This document shows, piece by piece, positions 29,701 to 41,870 of a DNA stretch of 64,000 nucleotides. Source of the DNA: Oegoconia quadripuncta (Eukaryota; Arthropoda; Insecta; Lepidoptera; Autostichidae); contig OX438742.1 of NCBI GenBank assembly GCA_949316235.1, positions 13,701,315 through 13,765,314 of the forward strand, in the 5' to 3' direction. Both the position numbers and the translations under genes were made by a program. Below the pieces are notes generated by a model that worked only from the letters and a program-made list of their open reading frames with translations, searched no databases and had not been told where the DNA came from. How positions within the stretch are numbered: the first letter of the stretch is position 1; the number at the start of each line of letters is the position of its first letter.

Positions 29701-32364
29701 AGTTTATATTATTATTACTTATTCATTACCACAAATGTACGTACAAGCAAATTGTATGATCACTGCATTTCTTTTTACATTGTGAGGAAACTTTGTTTAG
29801 GTGGATTACTTTTTATTCCTCTACCCTGGAATATTTCCTTGGGTAGTGAGTAAGGATCAGTTTGTGAAAGCGGGTAATTCGGTATCGTCCGTTACGTGAC
29901 CTCCGAACGATGTTCGCGACGTGTTCCTACTATTGCCCCAGGCCGCCCCTCTTCACCATGCCACTGAGTAAGTATCACTACGATTTTATATCAAACAGCT
30001 ACGCTAATAGATAGAAGCTCCAACAAGAATCATATTTTGTGTATCATATTATATACATCAAGAGCAGATATTGAAGACTGGTGTAGTTGTACTTGAATTT
30101 TGCTCATACTTTCCAAAATTTGAAAATAAAAGAAGAGTAAAGATCTGGATTTCATTCTTTGATGCATGAATGTGATCCCAAAGTAAATAACATGTTGTCA
30201 CTGAGTGAAAAAAAATCTCTTTAATAGTAAAATTTATATTCCTTATCAAATCAAATGAAATGCAGTTTTAATTACAATAATATTTAAATTATTCAATAAT
30301 ATATAGGAACCTACTCAAATATATGGGTAGATTTATTCAAGACAGTCAGAAATATTAAAACTATATAAAACATTAAACTATATAAAACATAGGTATTCAA
30401 TCTAAACAAAATTTACTAAATTTATAAACTAAACATGTTTTATTTATAATTAGTTTTTAGACTTCTCGAGTGCAGGTCAGTGACTTTTTTCTGATTAATC
30501 TGTATTTAAAAAGAAATGTTAATATATCCAATGATGGTGCCACTAGATGGAACAAACCCTCTTAATTCTAAAATGGGTAAAATCAGTGAATGCGCCTGTT
30601 TTCTTGCAAAGGGATTTTTCATTCGTACATTGTAGTACCTACTTAGAAGATTTAAGTTTGACGTAAAGGTTAGAATTCTATGTACGCCTGGCTATCACCA
30701 TCTCTAGAACGCCCTCAGCTTAAGTGCTTTACTACATTGTCATAGAAATATGATCCCAGATGTTATTCATTGCTTCGTAAATGTGTCATTTGGCAATGAA
30801 ACCAACAATGTGTATCATCTCGGATAATGCCGCCAAATGGCTACGTACAGTGTAAATATCTATCTTGTATTCATAATTTGGAGATAATGCTTGAGCAGGC
30901 TTCCATCTTCTTTTTCATTTTCACTGAACTGCAGGTGTGGTAAGTCCAGCAGTTATTGTGTGTATAAAAATGTTGGTTTGTGTCATATTAACTTTTACTA
31001 AAATGTTTACTTTCTTTAGTAACTTCCGTGTTTCTTTATGAGGAAAGATTTTTTGTGAAGTGTTGTAAGGATTGTCTACCAGTTTCGAATATCTGCGGGA
31101 TAACATTGCTATTCGGCACGCGTACGTCGGCGGGGCGTCTTCCCGCGCCCTTTGCGCCGATGGTCTTTGTCATTATCATCGCTTTTTGCCTCACATAACT
31201 GGCCACAACCTCGAGCGAGAGATGTCGTATTGTGCCCAGCTTACGCACCAACTCGACATATCTACAGATGCGATAGCAAGAATACATTTAGACGAAGGTG
31301 GGCGGTGCAATAGAGGTAATCTCAAATGGGTATTGCAATTTGCCTTGCATTTGCCAGTGTTATGAAAATTTGTTGAGGATGAAACTACAACGAAGATTTT
31401 GAGCTATTTCTAATTTCATATACTTAACACGCGCCACAAAATTCACAATATTTACTAGGCACTAAACAAAGAACCGAGCATACACGTGAAAAGATAATAT
31501 AATTTTTATGCTTCCTCTACTGCTTCGGTAATGATACTATTTTTATAGCAAACAGTAAATATAAATTATACTTTTGATTTATTATTAATTATCATTTTAT
31601 TATTGCTTGCATATATCACATTTTGTGGTGGCAACAGCGGTAATAATAGAAAACCAAGTACTCAATTGTCGGGTTCTTTGACAATCTTAGATTACATGGA
31701 TTCTGCAACACATATTAGCTACATACACTTAGCTAAAGGTATATTATTGTAATGAATAGAATGGGTTGCCATATATATAATTAAAATAAACAAGCCACCA
31801 TTTATCACTGTCAAAGGCGGAACTGCTACCAATAGCAGTTTATAGTCACAAGACCACTATTCATGTAAAGCGAATTCCCAGTGGGGTGACATGTTTATTC
31901 TCCAGCACTGAAAGCCTTACCGGGGAAAGGAGTAAAATGAAAAGTAGACACGGGTCCGATAAATAATTGAAGGCTTTGATAGAGCATCGGGAATTCCAGG
32001 TCGAACCTCGCCCGGCAGGATCTTGAGGGAGCCATCCTTCAAACCACCCTCCGTCGCTACTGAATTATTCCGCAATAACACACTTGTTATAGACGTTTCT
32101 CGAGGAGTGATACTTTTATGATTTACTCCAACTTTTATTGGCACTTAAAGGAAGTATACGATTTATTTCCCGTTCAATATAAGGTGCGGAGTATATCATT
32201 TTTTCAGTTAGTACGAAATCTCTTAGGGCGGTTGGAACGCTTGGGCGTCACACACCATTGATATTTGAAACGATTTGATGTTCGATCGCATTATGATTTA
32301 GACCTTATGAGTTTTCATATTCTTCATTATTTATTTTGTTTTATGTAAATATTATGTGACTGTA
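29701..32364. other. Noncoding DNA with a GC-richer block
   Basis: Positions 31036-31340 are GC-richer and open in both directions (97 codons plus, 83 codons minus), but neither product shows a known domain. It may be constrained noncoding DNA or a decayed transposon ORF. A tandem AAACTATATAAAACA duplication lies at about 30358-30391. No gene is supported. Confidence 0.35.
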
Positions 32365-32545
32365 GTGCTGTGTGGTTTCGGCGCATAAAAAGAAAAGAAC
32401 CAACCCATCTCTTCCCGCGGGTGTCGTATAAGGACTATGGGATTTTGCACCAAAAAACATCCATAGATTGGCACGTTTTAACGACGATGAGCTAACCCGC
32501 CGTCACGTATGCATTTCTATTATAATCTCGAAAAGTGAACGGTTC
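32365..32545. mobile_element. LINE-type repeat fragment
   Basis: CATCTCTTCCCGCGGGTGTC then GTATAAGGACTATGGGA matches a phrase that is widespread in lepidopteran repeats ('TCTTCCCGTGGGTGTCGTA.AAGGCGACTAAGGGA'). The surrounding 180 bp is probably the same fragment. Orientation and family are uncertain. Confidence 0.4.
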
Positions 32546-33659
32546 ATATTTTTTCAAGCATTAAATTTTAATATTTAGAGCACTTAAATGCTAGGTTTGT
32601 TATAACTCTGATCACCCCACTTTGGGATAAAAGCCATGACGATAAGTATGTATGTATATGTGAATATATAATGTAACCAAATGTACCTTTAGGTTAGGTA
32701 ACCAACCACTTCACTTGTTAATAAAACCAGTAAATATTTTGTTCATTTTATTAGTTTGTTAGCCGAGTTTACATTGCTATTCATGAGCATAAACTTGTCA
32801 ATGCTCACGACATCAGGTACCTCGCGATAGTCGTAATTGTGTTTTACAGCTCTAGTTATCGATTCTTGCTAAAACTGACAAAGGGAAAAAATGTCACTAT
32901 TTAATTTTGAAATAGTTTCAAGTACATCTATCGCTTCCAAAGTAAAGGTTGTAAGATGGTAAAATTGTAATGATATCGCAATCATGGCAACTCAATATAA
33001 CAAACTCGAAAGACCCAGGTTATAACGAGCTGGTAGAAACGTGATTTGCGTTCGTGTCTAGCCGTGATGCATGTCGTGAGCGAATCTGATCTGATCGGAA
33101 ATTATACGATTCAAACATTAAACTTCTGTACACAGTGGTTTATTGACGTCACTTCCGTGGCAATAAAATCGACATGTCTCCAAAATGCATAATTTGTACA
33201 ACAGTCACGAGCATTACGCTACTAAACGGTGTCTCTGAGAACACATTTCACACTAAAACTCTCTGGGGGCTGCCTTCCGATCGTAGATAAAGCTTTGTTT
33301 TATGCGTTCGAATTATCATCGTCAACTGCTTGTTTATGATGCCGGGAATATTAATATTTCTTTATATTGAACGTGCACGCACCAATTCTGCCTTAACACG
33401 AAACATTATACGAGAAATAATTCCAATTAAATGACCTTATATTTTATGTCGAGGCGTGTACTAACATAAGCCCGGAAAACGGGTTATTTTAATTTCGTAT
33501 GTGAAAAAAGCTCTGAGATGATATTTTTTAAACAAGCGGTGTCCTTTGTGACAAAAACGTTTCTAGCGAATCCATTAATTAGTAAGATATACGACACACC
33601 CGCAGCGTTTGGCGCTCAATTATGGCCAGCCCTTTGACGGTTGATTAATTCCGACACAA
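32546..33659. other. Noncoding DNA
   Basis: No gene or repeat recognised. Confidence 0.3.
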
Positions 33660-34165
33660 AACTGACCTATTAGGCGCAGCTTATCGATTACGATCTAATC
33701 GATTCAAAGCGCCGCGCTTCCCATATGCCGGTTTGAATAAAAGCTTAAAATTCCCTAAATTCCAATCGAGAAAAACAATAACCGAGGAGGCGAAAGACGG
33801 AACGGGGGCAGTGTCACGTAATAGCTTCAGCTTCCGGTTCGTCTATCAAAAAATTTATTTGGACATTCCTTACGCGCCTCGGCTGCGCTTGCCGGCCGGG
33901 ATGTGTTGGCATTTAATTTATCTATAACGCTGAAAATGCCGGGAGACGGCGCAACCGTTATTGCAGGGGCTCTCTCACCGCCGGCAGGCCACGCACTTCC
34001 GCTATGTCAATGATTTATTACCGCTTACGGCATTTGCGGCGTTTAACTGTGTGTTGTCCGATCCATTGTCCGAGGATCGCCGAATATGGACGAGGAGGAT
34101 CAGCCTTGAATTATGTGCAGGGGTGGCTGAAGCTATAATTTTTGATTTGGCGTCTTAATGCAAGG
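33660..34165. promoter_or_regulatory. GC-rich, non-repetitive block; candidate conserved element
   Basis: In an AT-rich neighbourhood this block is rich in CpG and contains ATCGATTACGATCTAATCGATT (a nested ATCGAT dyad at about 33682-33703), GCGCCTCGGCTGCGCTTGCC and CCGCCGGCAGG. Two adjoining 64-65 codon frames exist but carry no known domain. It could be a conserved enhancer or an untranslated exon. This rests on composition only. Confidence 0.3.
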
Positions 34166-36794
34166 GGTCAATACGTTGCTTTATCAATAAACTGATTGCT
34201 TTTTCTATACGTGCTATAATTCGTTTGGGTAGATTTCTTTGACGTATAATTTTTTCTTACTTGAATTTTTTACAGAATATGAGCTCTATTTTCAGTGTAG
34301 ACATTCTTTTATAGTGAATATTGGTAACGACTTCTGCATTTTGTTATTTATGATCGTTTTGATATACTTTTTGTACTTTTGATACTTCTTGATATTGATT
34401 TTTGGTTAGACGATCAGTGCGTATCACTGCTGTGGTTTCATGAATAGCTTGTTTCACTGTTCTTTACAGGATTTGAATAAAAAAAATCCAGTCCCAAATG
34501 TTTTAATTTCTTACAGTAATCAAATATTATCATTACCGTCTAAGATCGACAAAGAATTTTTTTCGAGCACATAGAATTGACCACACATCAAGTTACATTA
34601 CGATCAAATGAGGGTCCTTAGTAGGAAATCTCCTTACAAAATTTCATAACGTGTTGCCCAGTTTAAGATTGACTGTATCTACCTACGACAATGTCTCTCA
34701 CAACATTCTCACGCTTACTCACTTAAACTGTCGTCGCAATCATAATTCCGTCGTCGGTATAGATTTTGTTAATTGTTACTTATGAGTACTTTGACAACAT
34801 TTGTTATGGAAATATTTCTAAGTGGATTTAACACTCGTAATAGGTATGTACAGAGGTTCATCGAATTGAAGTTGTTTTGTTCGGTCTCATCAGCTTTTCT
34901 CCTTTAGCAATTATTATACGAGTATACTTTCTGCGGAGTGACGAATTCTGCAGGATAGTCAGATAGTTAATGCAATAACGATCAGGGGAACTATTTTCGG
35001 ACGTTGTAGAAATATTGCATACGCGATATATTTTATGAGAACTTTGACATGTCCAATGAAAAATAATTTCCGATCCTATAGTAACATTCTGTCTAATAGT
35101 AGAGACTAATAAACGGATGAGCGATTCGTGGAAATTGGATATTGTCGCCTATGGAGATATCTGGGTAATGAATGACTAACAAACTGGCATTTATTCGTTT
35201 TTATAGAAGAGTAATATCATACAAAATATCAGCATCTATAACTGTCCCCTGCAGGTCACAGGCCTAGCTTCTTTATAGGCGGGAAGGTGGATCATAGCCC
35301 ACCTCATGGAACCGGTGTTGATGATTTATATAGCCTTAGTTATTTATTTTATCAATTTTCAGAACTAAGGTTTTCTATGACCATCTATTGAGTTCAGTGG
35401 ACATTTTTTTGCCATCGAAACGCTAAGAAGAAGAAGTGGCCATATACGTGGAATAGATTTGGAATTCCTATTGCTGCTATTCGAATTGGTGTGGTACTGT
35501 TAGTGAAATATGTATAAAATTACCGTTTGCTCACTCGTTAGATACACGTTATTATAAGGGAACTGATAATTACAATAATACAGTAAGTAACAAGAACCTT
35601 CTTAGGCCCTCAAAGGTCTTATATTGTTCAAGAAGATGTACACATCGTTGTTCTACGACTTTTACAAATTTACAAAAAAAAATTATCTTCATATAAATTT
35701 TGCCGATCACCTAATAATGTTGTATGGGGATTTTTGCCTTCTATAAATACTACATGAAATTCTTACAGATTTTTTGTTACATATTGCCTACAGGCAATAA
35801 CTGTTCAATGATCGACAAGAAAATATTTCATCTATCAATCAATACGTAGGTCTTTTATATAGCAGTATTAGACCAGCGAAAATATGTTATTGGAGTTCTA
35901 ATGAAAAGCCTACCTGACACACATCGCATGCATGTTGTTTTAATACAAACGTAGGTACACTTGGTATGCTGTAAGGACGGGTTAAAATTTGATTAGTCTT
36001 AAATAAAGCGAAATATTTGTAATGAAAAATTGTTTAATTCTGACCGTGGTTCTGGACAAGGCTCTCGCATGTCAGAGTGGCCTCTGAAAGTTTAATTAAC
36101 ACATTTATACATTAACGTATTAATGTCAGTGGTAAACGTTTAAAACAGTAGAAACTACCCCCGTGCTTTTAAATGCCAAGTTTTAATGACAAAGCCTTTA
36201 TTGTTGCTATAAAAAGCCATAGCGTGTGTTCTTGTTCAAGTGGAAAAAGTGAAATCAAACTAGAATACTTTTGTTCAGCGAACATGGCATTATATAGTAC
36301 GTTACAAGTATTCTATTACAAATTCATAGGAATATTGATCTTATTTACGTAAATAATATAATAATAATAATAAAAATAACCTCAGTCAGAGATCAAATCT
36401 AATGAATATTGAATTTAATACTGCGGATGAGTTAATTTTTCTTCAATAACGGTCTTGTGAAAGTTTCTGACGGTTGTTTATATCGGAAATTTTAATCTAT
36501 GTTAGCCCTTACGCACATAAAATTTGACAATTGTACTACCTAGAATTATTATTATAGACTAGGTAATAAAAATAGCTTTAATAGAGGTAGGCTACTCATT
36601 GACCAATTGCTATTGCTTTCTATTTTTATCGATTTCATCGTAGTAAATGTTATCGTATACTACTTTATTTTGTATATGGTAGTGTACATACAATTAAAAT
36701 TTTTCTAATTAATATTTTATAAATGTAAGATGAATTTTATTGACCTTGGATATTGTGTTTCAAATCCTATCAAACATGTTTCATTGTTTATGTT
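34166..36794. other. Noncoding DNA
   Basis: AT-rich throughout, with an (AAT)n-like stretch at about 36355-36380. No gene, SINE or LINE signature was recognised in 2.6 kb, the longest such stretch beside 43.2-46.0 kb. Confidence 0.35.
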
Positions 36795-36959
36795 CTGGTC
36801 ATGATTAAGGTAAGAAAACCCCACCACATGTTCTTCATAATGAGGACTGTTAATGAATGGAAATGCATGCTGGCGTCAGTGTTTCACGAATCTTACAATT
36901 TTTTGATCTGCAAGTCTAAGGTACCTTCAATACTCCATAAAAAAGTTAATGTTAATTGA
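36795..36959 (+). mobile_element. LINE C-terminal remnant
   Basis: The frame reads FFIMRTVNEWKCMLASVFHE then SYNFLICKSKV. This parallels the 'SFF.RT..EWNSLP.SVFP..YNL..FK.RV' end of Jockey-group LINE ORFs, also seen at 20.6 kb. The conserved NSLP is altered to KCML, and the frame stops at 36959. It is a dead fragment. Confidence 0.65.
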
Positions 36960-37052
36960 GTATTGACAATATTATATTCAAAGATTTACATGGTACATTG
37001 AAGGCTTGTTAATAATATATAATTGCTGTGTTGTAATTTTACAGCAGAACTA

Positions 37053-37452
37053 AATATTAGATCCTTACTTATGAAATTGGCGTTTTGTAAGAAGAATTTC
37101 ACTAAAACTGTTTTCTCCATAGAAACATCAAAATTTAGCTAAACTTTGTGTGTATTATCGGATAATATTAAGTTAAGTATAGTCAGCGTTAATTTTTAAA
37201 AGTAACCGCTTTATAAAAGTTTCAGCGAATCTAAGAAATGATTATGGGAAGCACATGAAAAGAGCTCTGTTAAAATTTTTTTTATTATATGATTGAGCCC
37301 AGAAATTAAAAAATATTTCATGTGAAACCTTGAAATAATATTCCATTTTCCAAATAAAAAACAAATTTGGATATAGCTTTGAAAATCGCAGGAATTGGTA
37401 CATATGATTGACGAAAAAAATACTCCAATTTCATAGGTAAAGACGCAATATA
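37053..37452. mobile_element. ~400 bp MITE, copy 2
   Basis: Same orientation and nearly the same sequence as 16460-16876. Shared strings include GTGTGTATTATCGGATAA, TAAAAGTAACCGCTTTATAA, GAGCTCTG and CAGGAATTGGTACA. The main difference is a short deletion near 37130. Ends CTTACTTATGAAATTGGC and ATTTCATAGGTAAAGACG are inverted. Confidence 0.75.
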
Positions 37453-38289
37453 TTTTAATGAATATTTTTTTATAAGCTTTTTTATTTATCTAACCAGATA
37501 CATCAGCGATACATATCACAATTGCTTTTGTAACAACTAATTCTAAATCAGACTTTATGAGCGAACTTTCATAAATTACTACATATATTAAAAAAAATTG
37601 TACACGCAAAACAAAAACAAATAAAAAGCGCTAAATTTTGAGAGTAGTGAAGTAATTCGAGAAGTAACTACTCGAATGAAGCTTTCAGGGACAGTTTACT
37701 CAAATTATTAGTTTAATTATTAATGTTTAGATATGGATTTGTAACCTTTTCCACAATAAATTTCAATCTATCATATTTCTTAGTCATTATTTCTTAGTGA
37801 TGGAAACTACGCAGCTTATGAATAAATGGCAACAATTTTTCACATCACCTATTTGCTGATGATAAATGGTGGTGGCCGAAATGCAGCAAGATATCAGATG
37901 CAGAATAATTTCAATTGTTCTTCTAGAGTCGGGTTGAGGATGAACGTTGACAAAATCAAATTAATGTCTTACTGTTAAATTGACCCAAGACGATAACAGT
38001 CGACGATGCCAATGCAATCTAAGTTGTTCAATAAATGTACGTTTAATTTAAGACAAACTATTCAGTTGAGTTAGTTTAACTTGAAACAACCAGCAGGTAG
38101 TCAGATTCAATTACTTTGAATCATTAGCAAGTAGCATCGGGTCGTTACGTTGAAAATATCTTAAAATTTAAAGGGATATAACTTCGGAACTCAATTTTCG
38201 ATGCCCGGTAGCTTATTTTTATAACTATTTATTACTAGTTTAGAGAGCGCAGGGTTTAGAATTCCACTATTAAGCACTGCAACATTTGG
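37453..38289. other. Noncoding DNA
   Basis: No feature recognised. Confidence 0.3.
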
Positions 38290-38945
38290 AGATATTGTGT
38301 CATTCTCTCTGGTTAAAGTTTGTCCCCTGTATAATAGTTTGTCCACAGTATCCCGGGGGCAATGAGTTTAACGTCTTTGGAAAGTTCTCGAAGAGATGGA
38401 CTTCTAGTGTGGATGAGTGCACTACACTCACGAAGGATGTGTATAGGAGTTTCCTCCCCATCACCACAGATTGCAATGCTGTTCAAGCAAATGTGTTTAT
38501 TCAAAAAAAATCGCAATGTGCGGTTAGAGTCCTCGTACGATCCCCCAGAGCTAAGCCCTACGAGTAGCCCTTGAGCTTTTGCATATGGTCTTGTCCGGAC
38601 AGCCCAAATTTTTGCGCCTCTGTTACTAGACCATTGCACGACCAATCGGCTGGTGGTGCTTCTAGGTATTCCAACAGTAGGTTCCGGTCCCGCAAAGTTA
38701 GCCCCAGGACCCCTCTTGGCTAATTCTAAAAGACTTCGGCGCCGCATCATCCCATTCTCGGTATCTCCACCTGCAGAATTGGAATGAGGTCATTGTGTAG
38801 TTTCCTCATTACAGCTGATTTCCACCTGATCTCCGGCCCCTTTAGCAACTTTAGCAAGGTGGACTTTGCCTTCATCTGGACATAAATGTGCCAAGATGGC
38901 AAATTTAACACCGCCTCCTGGGCTGTCCTAGGGGCTGAGGAGAAC
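38290..38945 (-). mobile_element. Non-LTR retrotransposon fragment, RNase H/C-terminal region
   Basis: On the minus strand the frame from about 38930 reads RTAQEAVLNLPSWHIYVQMK then KAKSTLLKLLKGPEIRW and stops at TGA near 38750. A second frame of 145 codons (38750-38313) ends with CGDGEETPIHILRECSAL. Elements of the I/R1/Jockey superfamily have 'RTAALE.LL.LPPLH' between reverse transcriptase and RNase H, and 'C..C..EET..HIL..CPAL' at the end. Stops, a frameshift and loss of the first zinc-ligand cysteine show decay. Codon use is GC-richer than the surroundings. It is a fragment of a 5-6 kb element and inactive. Confidence 0.8.
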
Positions 38946-39721
38946 AGTGTTATTATCTAAGCCGTAAAGTTACGGGAAAAATAATAGATATTTTGATATT
39001 AAATCTAATATATTAGGCTTAATAGGGATAGATTGATAATATGGACCACGCCCTTAAGCCTAATATTATCATCATGATTTTAGATGCAGGTGTGTGATAT
39101 TGACTGTGGGTCTAATACAGAAAATAAATTCGCTACGCGACTGTGTGTTACGCTTTTAATTTGTTTGATATACGATATGACCTTAAAATGAGGCGGATTA
39201 GATCGGTATAGAGGAGGTCAAAATACCCCAAAAATTAACAGTTAAAAGACAAGTTACAATTGTGCCAGAACCGATTTCCGTTAGCGAGACAAGTTTTATG
39301 GAGACTTCATTAGGAAAACACAGCGTGGGATAAGGCCTAGCAAAACTGAACCAAGTAAAGTGGGATGGAAACGGAATCGCTGTGATTGCTTACATATTAC
39401 AGTGGACGAAAACAGACTGTGTTAGTTATTTATTTCATTGAGTTAGGCATAGTTATAGGCCGCTCATAGCCCTATCCACATCTAATGCTAATAGCAAGGA
39501 ACGATGATCTCTATAATACAGGTCCCCCGCCTAGCACTGAGATTAGAAGACCATTATTTAATAACACCAACAGCCTATTATTAGGTATAGATACATATCA
39601 AGATAGATACATGGTACAAGGTTTAATGGGTATTAATTCGTAATATATAGACAAAATGTATTTTGTACCAAGTTATTTAATTGTATTTTGTTGTTTGTTG
39701 TATTTTTTTGTGAGTTTTTAA
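38946..39721. other. Noncoding DNA
   Basis: Nothing recognised. TAAGCCTAATATTA occurs directly and inverted near 39010-39068, giving a loose hairpin. Confidence 0.3.
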
Positions 39722-39965
39722 GTAAAACGTATGCCCAGCGGTTAAGACGCGGCCTCTGAATTTGGGAGGTCCATGTTCGTTTCTCAGGCAGGCCATGTAC
39801 CAATGAGTTTTAAATTAATTTAATTTATTTATCCGACTGCTCTTAAACGGTGAAAGAAAACATTGTGAGGGAAACCTGCATTGAGCCAGCGTGGTGGACT
39901 ATGGCCCATACTCCCTCATTATACGAGGAAAAGCAGTGGGATGTATACGGGCTGAGACGATGAAA
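39722..39965 (+). mobile_element. tRNA-derived SINE with internal deletion
   Basis: The head CCAGCGGTTAAGACGCGGCC is followed by the CAGGCAGGCCATGTACCAATG body, TTATCCGACTGCTC, GAAAACATTGTGAGGG and CCAGCGTGGTGGACTATGGC. The end is CGGGCTGAGACGATGAA. It lacks the section between 'AACCTGCAT' and 'TGAGCCAGC' found in the full copies. Confidence 0.75.
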
Positions 39966-40914
39966 TATTTTTGGAAAGATTTTTATTCGCTTTATTCATG
40001 TATGATGCGGCATATGACAGAAAAGCATTACTAATTGTTACTCACAAATCCTGCGACACAATTGCAAAAACTAATGAAGCAAAAATATGACTTTATTAAT
40101 GCTACTAAGTTCCAGTTGCAATGAGGGCAGACAATATTACAAAACTCATTCCTCGCTGGCATAAATGATGGGTGCACAAACGTCGAACCATCTCGAGTGC
40201 CAATTAAATGGCCACAAACATCCTGTAAGCCAAGATTATCGTATCGTAACAAGCATCTAAAACCTGCACACTTCTCTCACACTGAATAAATTAAATAAAA
40301 ATCCAATATAAAATAAATTTGAAATTGTTATCGACCCGACAGTTGAGTAGTCCTAACTCATTAACTTTAGCACCAACGAAACTGAGTAATGAGCTGAGGT
40401 GACTAGAAATTTCGTTGTCAATTCAGGTTTGTCTATAAAAATTCCTTTAATATGCTGCGCTTGAAAAATTAATTGAATATTTTTTTATTTATTACCCCAG
40501 GGAAAAATGATTTCTAATCCCTAAACCTTACATTAAGTTTTTGCACATATACTTAATTCTCCAAAAAGGAAATGAATAAAAGAAATTAAAAATAGTATTA
40601 AAAAAATAGCTACACGCGTCTGTCTTTTTGTGTGTAATTGTCCTATACTACGCAACGGATCTGGATACAGTTTTCACTACGATTTCGAGAATTTCATCCG
40701 TAAACTTATTTTTCCAAATTCCACCAGGACATTACTGTAACAGAGTACTAACGATTGGTCATGTACAAGGGTGTACTTCTCATAAGAGATCTATTCCAGC
40801 CAATGAATCACCTATTTAGAAAAATCTAGTGGCAAACTTAGTATAACAATTAGGCTGGTCTTAAATAGGAATACCTTGTATTAACCTAATGACAACTGAG
40901 GACAGGAGGCAAAT
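39966..40914. other. Noncoding DNA apart from one possible coding frame
   Basis: The only item of note is the cysteine-rich minus-strand frame at 40031-40252, listed separately. The rest is AT-rich and featureless. Confidence 0.3.
40031..40252 (-). CDS. Possible cysteine-rich small ORF, unknown
   Basis: 73 codons with seven cysteines and two CxxC-like groups: CGHLIGTRDGSTFVHPSF is followed by NEFCNIVCPHCNWNL. Composition is less AT-driven than the chance frames of the region, and the start is preceded by GTGCAGGTTTTAG, which could be a splice acceptor. I do not recognise the family. Alternatives are a single exon of a host gene, a decayed transposon gene, or chance. No signal peptide is apparent and no homologous copy is in the window. 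Confidence 0.2.
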   Translation of the reverse strand: MLRYDNLGLQDVCGHLIGTRDGSTFVHPSFMPARNEFCNIVCPHCNWNLVALIKSYFCFISFCNCVAGFVSNN

Positions 40915-41258
40915 TAAAGTGCATCCGTGATATCACTATCGATTTCGGTTCGTGACGTTAAGGAATGTATGGTGCTATTTGGATGGGTGACCACAGTGGC
41001 ATTTAAATACAAGTGTTACCGTGCTTTGGAAGGTATTTTAAATAGATTGTCTCTGTTGTTTTTAATCGAAGGCAGTCGGTACGCCAAGTCGGTGGTTTTG
41101 TGGTGGCTGTCAATTTTGTCTGTCAGGGGGCCAATAGTCTAATACATTGGTAGATTACCAATCCGCACTGGTCCCGCGTAGTAGATCATGGTCCCTAAAC
41201 TCTCCTACAGAGAGGGGGCTGTGCCCCGACAGTGGGAACGTTGATGATGATGACGAGT
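40915..41258 (+). mobile_element. 5S-rRNA-derived SINE, copy 2
   Basis: Positions 40955-40993 contain GTTAAGGAATGTATGGTGCT followed by ATTTGGATGGGTGACC, matching the 5S rRNA internal control region. The body shares CGGTGGT, AGTCTAAT, CCAATCCGCA, TGGTCCC and ACTCTC blocks with 10660-11020. The 3' end is GATGATGATGACG, a (GAT)n tail like that of the local RTE LINEs, which suggests RTE machinery mobilised it. Confidence 0.65.
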
Positions 41259-41684
41259 TATTTCTCCAGTAATCGACCGTGAGATATCTTTGATAAACGC
41301 GGATCTTTTCAAAAATAAGGCAATACGGTCATTGAACAGAACATCTTTGAATCCGTCATTCATTACACAATAAAATATGTCGACTAAACCAAATGTTCGT
41401 CGGTCGGCTCGTGTGTGTTCCCGTTGGTTTTGATGGTGCGAGGATTCAGGCTAAGACAATGATCGAGCTAATAGGGGTTTGTCACGCGATGCCTAATCAG
41501 CGATCGGCGATGTACCGGAGTGTCACTCGACAACGCCTTATTTATGCCTGCCGATATCGCAAGACATTTTTTTAATAAGTACATTCTGCCTAATATAAAT
41601 ACTCGTACATACTCGTACAAGATGAGTATGACTGATGTTCGATTTTCGTAGTAACAATATAATACATACATATAATCACGACTT
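41259..41684. other. Noncoding DNA
   Basis: Overlapping 60-67 codon frames on both strands have no motif; no gene is supported. Confidence 0.3.
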
Positions 41685-41870
41685 ATATCCCAAATGTGGT
41701 GGTCAGAGATATACAGTGTGTCATAATGTTCCCAACATTAAAGGATCAATGCTTGAAACAAACACGGTTCACCTTCAAAATATACAGAAATGCACAAGTG
41801 ACAGGTAGTGAGCCCATCGCCGTTAAAACGCGCAAGTCTATACCTACTCGTATATGTTTTTGGTAGAAAG
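41685..41870 (+). repeat. Dispersed repeat, uninterrupted copy
   Basis: ATCCCAAATGTGGTGGTCAG, then GGTTCACCTTCAAAATATAC, AGAAATGCACAAGTGACAGG and GCCGTTAAAACGCGCAAGTC. This is the contiguous version of the repeat that is interrupted at 24.2-24.8 kb; a shorter copy is at 53.9-54.1 kb. Confidence 0.6.

Noticed and set aside
31036..31365. Overlapping 97- and 83-codon frames as a gene
   Set aside because: Both strands are open because of GC-rich composition; neither product is recognisable.
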